A stretch of DNA of 64,000 nucleotides, taken from assembly GCA_028335825.1 (NCBI GenBank), contig JAIOKI010000009.1:62001-126000 (forward strand), written 5' to 3'. The notes under the pieces were generated by a model. The model was not told where the DNA came from, made no database searches, and saw nothing but the letters and a program-made list of their open reading frames with translations. Below, one piece after another: positions 57,643-64,000 of the stretch (the stretch's first letter is position 1; each line of letters starts with the position of its first letter). This DNA comes from Nosema muscidifuracis. Taxonomy: Eukaryota; Microsporidia; Nosematidae. Made by a program: the position numbers and the translations under genes.

Positions 57643-58530
57643 ATGGATAAAAATGAGTGTAAAGAGTCGGGTGAATGCTGGTCAGAGATTGATTCTGAAT
57701 TTAAAGAATGGAGAAATATACACATGGAGCATTCTAAAGGTCTTTGTGAGAAATATACTAAAAATGGTACAAAAACAGATATACATGGTGAAAAATTTAT
57801 TAAAGATTTTCCTAAATGTATGATACAATTTACTAGAGAAATGTGTAAATGTAATCAAAATTGTGTCTCGGAATCATTTTCAGATTTTCAAATTGATCAC
57901 GTTTGTCATGATTTGAAAACTAATAATCTTTTCTTGTTAAAAGACTATGTATTTTGTAATAATTATAATATACGAGTCTCCGATGGTAAAATGTTTCATT
58001 ACCAAAATTATCATTTAAGCAAAAACTTAGAAGATAGAATTATATATGCAACATGGAAATTATGTGACAATAATCAAGAATATTTTGACCAATTACAATG
58101 CGCAATGTATGAACTTAAAGAAGAATGTCAATTCGATCCTCATTGTTTTAAAAGAATTATTGAACCTATTGTAGTTCCAAATTGTAAAAATCCCATCTTT
58201 GATGACCAAATTGAAGATATCGAAAATTCCGTAGGATTTGATGAAATAAATCTAAAACTAGTAACTAGACCAGCTTGGAGCTTATCTAGAAATGTAAGAT
58301 CAGTAGAGTACATCGATGATAATTATAAAAATATAGTTGATTATAATGAATCTCTATTACCTGTAACAATCACTGAATCTGAAAATTTGTATGATTACAT
58401 TTATCCTTGTGGGTACTTAATAGGATTAATAATTTTTTCTGCCTTAGGATTTTTTACTTATAAAATATTTAAGAAAGAATCTCATAAAAGTAAAAAAATT
58501 TCTGAAGAAAATTTTGAAGAAAAAGTTTAA
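57643..58530 (+). CDS. family B cysteine-rich protein with single C-terminal membrane span (295 aa)
   Basis: Contains EFKEWRNIH at residue 19, the signature KCMIQFTREMCKCNQNC at 58-74, VCHDL, FCNNYNIRVSDGK, LQCAMYELKEEC and CKNPIF. All 12 family cysteines are present, plus an extra pair-like set at the N-terminus (Cys6, Cys12) and one inside the membrane span. The site RNVR at 216-219 fits the furin pattern R-x-x-R. One hydrophobic span (about 255-273) is followed by a basic then acidic tail (KIFKKESHKSKKI). The nearest relatives are 52248 and the dead copy at 10890. No signal peptide or C-rich start motif is seen. Function is unknown. Confidence 0.85.
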   Translation: MDKNECKESGECWSEIDSEFKEWRNIHMEHSKGLCEKYTKNGTKTDIHGEKFIKDFPKCMIQFTREMCKCNQNCVSESFSDFQIDHVCHDLKTNNLFLLKDYVFCNNYNIRVSDGKMFHYQNYHLSKNLEDRIIYATWKLCDNNQEYFDQLQCAMYELKEECQFDPHCFKRIIEPIVVPNCKNPIFDDQIEDIENSVGFDEINLKLVTRPAWSLSRNVRSVEYIDDNYKNIVDYNESLLPVTITESENLYDYIYPCGYLIGLIIFSALGFFTYKIFKKESHKSKKISEENFEEKV

Positions 58531-60619
58531 TTAAAATGCTTTATTTTATAATTTATTCGTCAGTTTAATTTCTTTAATAATTAATTAAAAGTCAAAATTT
58601 TTAAATATATCATACTCTTTAAAATTATCTCCAGAAAAATTATGTTTCGTTTGTGTCTTTAGTATGAAAATCTCTGAGTTTAAAAAAGCAGTAAATTTAT
58701 ACCTGTGGTACTTCGACACATAAAACAACAACTAGTGTAACCAAAATATTTGACTTTGGTAGAACATTTCTTTTAAGATATATTTTTTTGTAATATTTTA
58801 TGTGTTTAAAGGTTTACAAAGATTAATACAAATAAATTTCATTCGGCAATATTTTCAATATTTGAGTATACCTCATTTAAAAGTACGACAATACCTTTGA
58901 ACTTAATATTAAAATTCTTCTCATATACTCTATTAAAGCAAAGTAGTATGGGAATGCGACAATCTAAATTAAAAGTTCAAAATTTGCTAATTTGTTTATC
59001 AAATATTGAAATTAATGTGTCAGTTATCATAGTCAATTATTGATTTTAATTATTTCATCAAATAAAGTTAATATTTATTCTTTAATAACTTTGTTATCGT
59101 TTAACACATGTCTTTTCCTATTCATCAACCTGATATAGTTAAATTAAAAAGTCTTCTTTCAAGCTAATTCTACATATGCTTGTATTAACCAGTCTAAAAT
59201 AATCTAAGTGTTATTTCTGGTTTTTTACCACACTTTCTCTATTCATCATTATGAGAGTAATCATGTATTTAATTTATATTGATGATTACATTTATTAGAC
59301 ATAAATCATATTATAAAAATGATGTTTTTTCAACTTAAAAAAAATATTTATAATGACTTTTTAATTTAAGTATATTTATTTTAGTATTTTTTATATCATA
59401 TAAATATATTCTGCCTTTTATATTGCTCAATTAGTGCTCCTTAACTTGCAGTCTCTAAATGTTTACATCTTTTGTGACTATTTATAACAAGAATATTAAG
59501 TTATCTTGAATACTTAAATTATTTTATGCCTTGAATCGTTTATCTCACTAAGCTTGTTTATATTCTTTGTAAATGTTTTATACTCATTCATTCATAGTGT
59601 ATAATCATCGTTTTATATTTATATTAAGATTACAATGATTGACTAATTATATTTTTATTTCATTAATGATTATTTAGATAATATTTTTATTACACAGTAA
59701 TAGTTATCTAATGAACTATCAATTCTACTTCCATATTTCAAAAAACTCTTTTGTCATGTCATCATAACAGTTACATCTTCGATATTTCATTGATATGCTC
59801 TGCAGAGTTTTCTTAAAAGTGTTATACTAAATATATGCCAAGATTCTATTATTTCCCTCAAGCATTTTCTTGCTTGTGCTATAATATAATTGTGGTGATA
59901 AAAATATTTATTTATTTAAATATTCTTTTGTCACCACGTCAACAAAAACTATTTAAATAACTAACCTTGAAGGAAATGAAAAAATTATCAACAAAAAATA
60001 ATTAACTAAATCTTTCATTATAAAAGCACAAAAATTAGATAATTTCATATGTGGTGGCGAATATACAAAGAAAATATTAGAGAAGAAACTTAATTGGCTT
60101 GCCGAATCGAAACATATGTTCATTACAGAGTGCTGAAAATGAAACTAATCAGTTTGCAGCCAGAATACCAGACGTTGTATTTGTTCCATGGATCAAGGAA
60201 CTAAAGAAATTGAAACAAGAAGAGATTAGAAAGTCAAAAGGCTCTTGTATGTAATAAAAAGAAGAATCGTAGTATAAATCTAAATAAATTTTGCATCTAT
60301 CAATTAATTTTTTACTAAAGACCTACTTTATGAAGGGTTAGGATAAAACAAAATATATATCTTTAATTTAAATAAACCCATATTTTGTTCTAACATATAT
60401 TTTTAATGCCTCAACAAATATTATTATGAAATCACTATAACATATTGAATAACTTATATGATCTAATGTCTATGCTTTTTATTACAATGTGAACACTTAA
60501 CTTCTTTAGATATATTCATTATTGTAATCCATTAAATGATGGTTATTAATTATAGATAACAAAAAAATAAAAATTTGATACGTTTACATTTTACTTAAAA
60601 AATTTATTCTTTTTTAAGT
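58531..60619. other. intergenic region with eroded coding pieces
   Basis: A minus-strand block at about 59720-59880 (contains AQARKCLREIIESW) and a plus-strand block at about 60020-60250 (contains FAARIPDVVFVPWIKELKKL) have distinctly protein-like composition and higher GC than their surroundings. Both are short and flanked by stops, and neither family is recognised. The rest is AT-rich. Confidence 0.45.
60020..60250 (+). pseudogene. coding fragment of unknown family
   Basis: Two adjoining plus-strand frames read as protein: about 60020-60135 (ICGGEYTKKILEKKLNWLAE) and about 60135-60253 (FAARIPDVVFVPWIKELKKL, ending in GSCM and a stop). A frame change lies between them. Composition is clearly unlike the flanks. 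It is probably the 3' end of a dead conserved gene. I do not recognise the family. Confidence 0.35.
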
Positions 60620-60943
60620 TCATTTTTTTTCTTCAGAAGGATTTACTTTCTGTTCATTTACATCAGTTTCATTTTTCTTTTTATCAGCATCACTTTTCTT
60701 TTTAGTATCTTCTTTTTTCTCTCCTTCTTTTTTCTCTCCTTCCTTTTTCTCATCTTCTTTTTTTTCTTCTTCTTTCTTATCGTAACTCTTAGATGTAGTT
60801 GCACTTACATCAGGCATATTTCCAGAAGAAGTATTAGAAGATAAATTTTCATTTCCATCTGATGAAGCATTAGGCTCACTACTTCCACAACATTTAATAA
60901 GACACAAATTTAAGACGAATAACAAACAGATATTTAATTTCAT
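60620..60943 (-). CDS. small secreted Ser-rich, Lys/Glu-repeat protein (107 aa)
   Basis: Has signal peptide MKLNICLLFVLNLCLIK, then a CC pair, a Ser/Asn/Gly-rich stretch (about 20-50) and a highly charged stretch (about 55-85) of imperfect KKEGE and KKEDE units, ending in Lys-rich sequence. No folded domain is expected. The charged run would be mostly an extended single helix or disordered. Serines and threonines near the N-terminus could be O-glycosylation sites, a modification microsporidia retain. There is no C-rich start motif. Its short length and low complexity mean the call rests on the signal peptide and clean reading frame. Function is unknown. Confidence 0.7.
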   Translation of the reverse strand: MKLNICLLFVLNLCLIKCCGSSEPNASSDGNENLSSNTSSGNMPDVSATTSKSYDKKEEEKKEDEKKEGEKKEGEKKEDTKKKSDADKKKNETDVNEQKVNPSEEKK

Positions 60944-62743
60944 ACTAAAAGTTGTAAAAAAATATTTAAATACTTTTTTGTTAAATAAGTGACCAATTAA
61001 TGAAGATTTATAATTAAAGCTGATTATAATAATTTATTGGTATGAATATATTAAAATTGATTACATCACACTACACATTCTTTAATCATATCTAAAAAGA
61101 TCACTTGATTGATTCAATTTTATATTAAATTTTAAGTGAAATATATTTAAAGCAATAAAACGATAAAATTTTCTTTTTTCTTTAATATCTGATACATAAC
61201 TTCTTTAATTGATATTTCAATGAACTAAGTATTAGTCATATCTAATATAAACCAATAATTTGAGACAATACTTGTATAATGATGCTTAATTCTCATCATA
61301 TGTGTTTAATGTTAAATCAACTAGATCGTTAATTTTTAAAAAATAATATTTTAAGATGGCGCATCATCTCAGAAAAATATGTATTTAAAAAGTATCGAAA
61401 AAAAATTCATTTCTTTATAAACTTTATAGTATGTCATTATCTTAAAATTTAAGATATATCAATATTTATTTTGGTTGGTTAGTTTTTTAATTTATTGGAG
61501 TAAAAGATGAGAACTATAATATCTCAAAATTTTCAATTTAAATATAAAAATCATAATTTAAGTCTATTAGATATTAATTTTTATCATAATATTGATGTTT
61601 ATATTAACTTATTTTAGAATAAAAATATTTCTATTTTTACTAACGTTTTTTAAAACTATTTCTTTCGAATATAGAATAAATCAAGAAATTTAAAATATCA
61701 ATTAAATTAATTATCTAACAAAAGATCAAAAATAAGCTGTACTAAAGACCAAAGCATAAATTTCTTAATAATTTGATCATTTATTATAATATATTATGAT
61801 TAAAATCAATTGTAAAGCTAACAGCGATGTACCACAGTCATAGGTCAATGATGTGTCTCTAAAAAATAATCGTTTTTTTTACTTGATGTTCTAGCTTTTT
61901 TAGATTGATTAAATGTATTTTTGATAATTGTCTTCTAATATAAAATTAAGTTAGAAAATAGTACTGTTCAAAAAAAACTGGCTTTTTAAAAAAATATTTT
62001 TCGAATTTATTTGCGTCATGATCAATAAATATGTTTTTAATATATTTTGATTTAATGTGTCTTATAAAAATATCTAATAGAATCAGAAAGAGAAAAAATC
62101 ATTTTCCCATCAAAAACTTTGTATCTAATTATCTTTGCTTTTATATTTTACATTTTTCTTATTTATTAATGGTATAATCATTACTTTTATCAGATGTAAA
62201 TATTTAAATATAAAATTATGATAATTGTAAATGACCAAATTTATTTTTAATAGAGACGCTGAATATGTAGCTTTATTTTTTTACTTCGAAACAAATTATG
62301 TTGGATCTTAATTACAGACACAACTTTTATTGTCCTTTTTAATATTAAATTATTTTGATCTGTTATTCTAAAAAATATATTTATTTTAAAGATTTTAATG
62401 TAAAATATTTATTAGTATGACGTGTCGAATCGTAATATACACAACCAATATAAGAATTTGCAAACATATTAGAGATTTATAAAATTTTCGTCTTTTTTAT
62501 TTTATATATACAAATTTTATATTTATATTCGAACATTTATATTTCAAAATATATTAAAAATATTTGAATAACAATAGTAAAAGATATAATCAATATCTTA
62601 GATTTTCTATAAAGTATTAGAATAGCTTTATAAATAAGTGATTTGTTTTATAATAAGTAGATATTAAAATTTACAGTATAAACATATATTTTGATACTAA
62701 ATTAATTTTTAATTTATTTTATCTTTTAAAATTTTTTTACACA
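60944..62743. other. intergenic, nothing recognised
   Basis: About 1.8 kb of AT-rich sequence between two divergent secreted-protein genes. No coherent frame or repeat was seen. Promoters for both genes must lie here. Confidence 0.5.
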
Positions 62744-62746
62744 CCC
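62744..62746 (+). promoter_or_regulatory. CCC motif before the tandem-repeat gene
   Basis: TTTTTTTACACACCCTCAT precedes the ATG at 62751 with CCC five to seven bases upstream, matching the pattern at 28249 and 30012. It supports this start. Confidence 0.6.
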
Positions 62747-62750
62747 TCAT

Positions 62751-64000
62751 ATGAAATTTCAATTTTTATTGATTTTAAATTTAGCTTTAGGACTACCGAT
62801 AAATAAAGATAATAACTTATGTTTTTATGAACTAGTCGATAATACAGGAAAATCTATTAATATACATAATTTATATAATTTAGCAGGAGCAGCATTTGAC
62901 TTGATATTAGATTCTAATAAATTTAAACAAAATATTACTATTTTTGACAATGAAAATCCTACTACTACAATTTTAAATGATGACTACAATGAACTAAAAG
63001 AAGTTTATCAGAATATGGTTCTTACAAGTATTAAAGGTAAAACTATCGATTTGAATAATTTTAAAAGAATTTATTTCGGAGATTTTCTTAAAGAATTAAC
63101 CTTTTCTACTTATAAATATATTCAGTTAATCAATGACTGCTTATTTAATAATAAGTCCTTAAATGGTAATTTTGCTTTAAATAACTTATTAGGTGATGCT
63201 ATTATTGAAAGACTAAGTTTTAGTAGAAGTGATAAGCTTGATGGAATGCCTAGTGTATCAGAAAATAAATGTGCAATTGATAAATTTTTGGAAAGGATTG
63301 AATGCAGCTATGATGTTGATATAAATAGTAGATTAATTGCTATTAACAATTATGACATTATGATTAATGGAAATTCAGAAGTAACAAAAAAAATGTTTAC
63401 GGAAAATTTGATTACTTATCCTGATACTACAACCGAAATACATTCTTTTGAGAATACATCACAAGTAACAACAGATGATTCTAGTAAGTTGAAATTTGAA
63501 AATAATACTGAAGATTTAACATCAACCCAAATTAATAAATTAGGTATCAATTATACCGAAATACAACCTCTTGAGAATACGTCACAAGTAACAACAGATG
63601 ATTCTAGTAAGTTGAAATTTGAAAATAATACTGAAGATTCAGCATCAGCCCAAATTAATGAATTAGGTATCAATTATACCGAAACACATTCTTTTGAGAA
63701 TACGTCACAAGTAACAACAGTTGATTCTAGTAAGTTGAAATTTGAAGAGTTAACTACTTTAACACCAACTCAAAATAATGAATTAGGTATCATTTATACC
63801 GAAAAACAATTTTTTGAGAATACATCACAAGTAACAACAGTTGATTTTAGTAATTTGAATTTTGAAGAGTTAACTACTATAATATCAACCCAAAATAATG
63901 AATTAAGTATCAATAATACCGAAATACAAGATATGACTAATCCTTATAACATCGATCAATATAAAACAACAGCAGATCTAAATCTTGATTATAAAAATGG
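62751..64000 (+). CDS. secreted protein with 40-41-residue tandem repeats, 5' part only
   Basis: The frame is open from the ATG to the window edge (416 codons), so the C-terminus is missing. Signal peptide MKFQFLLILNLALGLP is followed by a non-repetitive domain of about 210 residues with four cysteines after the signal peptide (near 24, 140, 170 and 185). From residue 228 four tandem repeats of 41, 41, 40 and 40 residues follow, each with TE at its start, ENTSQVTT in the middle and a LGI- or LSI-type end. The repeats are Thr/Ser/Asn-rich and have many N-x-T/S triplets, a composition typical of O-glycosylated surface or wall proteins. A spore-wall or surface role is inference. The start is supported by CCC. 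Confidence 0.85.
   Translation, partial: MKFQFLLILNLALGLPINKDNNLCFYELVDNTGKSINIHNLYNLAGAAFDLILDSNKFKQNITIFDNENPTTTILNDDYNELKEVYQNMVLTSIKGKTIDLNNFKRIYFGDFLKELTFSTYKYIQLINDCLFNNKSLNGNFALNNLLGDAIIERLSFSRSDKLDGMPSVSENKCAIDKFLERIECSYDVDINSRLIAINNYDIMINGNSEVTKKMFTENLITYPDTTTEIHSFENTSQVTTDDSSKLKFENNTEDLTSTQINKLGINYTEIQPLENTSQVTTDDSSKLKFENNTEDSASAQINELGINYTETHSFENTSQVTTVDSSKLKFEELTTLTPTQNNELGIIYTEKQFFENTSQVTTVDFSNLNFEELTTIISTQNNELSINNTEIQDMTNPYNIDQYKTTADLNLDYKN
63432..63917 (+). repeat. in-frame coding tandem repeat, 4 units (123, 123, 120, 120 bp)
   Basis: Units start at 63432, 63555, 63678 and 63798, each at ACCGAA, and a partial fifth start follows at 63918. Units 1 and 2 are most alike; units 3 and 4 share a three-base deletion and a changed second half (TTTGAAGAGTTAACTACT). 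This suggests stepwise expansion by pairs. All lengths are multiples of three, so the frame is kept. Confidence 0.9.

Overview
The window looks like part of the genome of a microsporidian, an AT-rich, gene-poor intracellular parasite related to fungi. Four things point there. The genes are single uninterrupted ORFs. Several starts carry a CCC or ACTCC motif within a few bases of the ATG, as microsporidian starts often do (for example 28249, 30012, 44673, 62751). The one clear housekeeping gene is a shortened TOM1/HUWE1-type HECT ubiquitin ligase. Most other genes belong to lineage-specific families of secreted or membrane proteins. The species cannot be named from this sequence. I saw no tRNA, rRNA, CRISPR array or convincing intron.

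Layout. 1-30 kb is mostly non-coding AT-rich DNA with worn-down coding relics. It holds three intact genes of a secreted alpha-helical family, here called family A (5298-6923 and 25986-27611, a recent duplicate pair with shared flanks, and 19202-20896). It also holds a broken family-A-like gene (9165-10485), a broken member of a second family, here called family B (10890-11534), an FCP1-type phosphatase gene with one in-frame stop (27704-28249), and fossil transposon pieces. 30012-37154 is the intact TOM1-like gene. 37.7-58.5 kb is a cluster of five intact family B genes (37770, 44673, 49222, 52248, 57643) interleaved with family A members (intact 41547-43172; broken 39631-40980 and 54428-56048) and a decayed short HECT ligase gene (46330-47778). 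60.6-64 kb holds two unrelated secreted-protein genes, one Lys/Glu-rich (60620-60943) and one with 40-41-residue tandem repeats that runs off the window (62751-64000).

How the parts fit. Family A proteins have a signal peptide and no other obvious membrane segment, so they are probably exported. Family B proteins have no visible signal peptide. They carry a cysteine-rich domain with 12 aligned cysteines, a basic cleavage-like site at the same place in every member, and one or two membrane segments at the C-terminus. Both families show recent duplication and death of copies, which fits fast-evolving host-interface genes; that role is inference. The most unusual items are the family B architecture and the HECT relic, whose N-terminus looks like a signal peptide and whose active-site cysteine position is Tyr.
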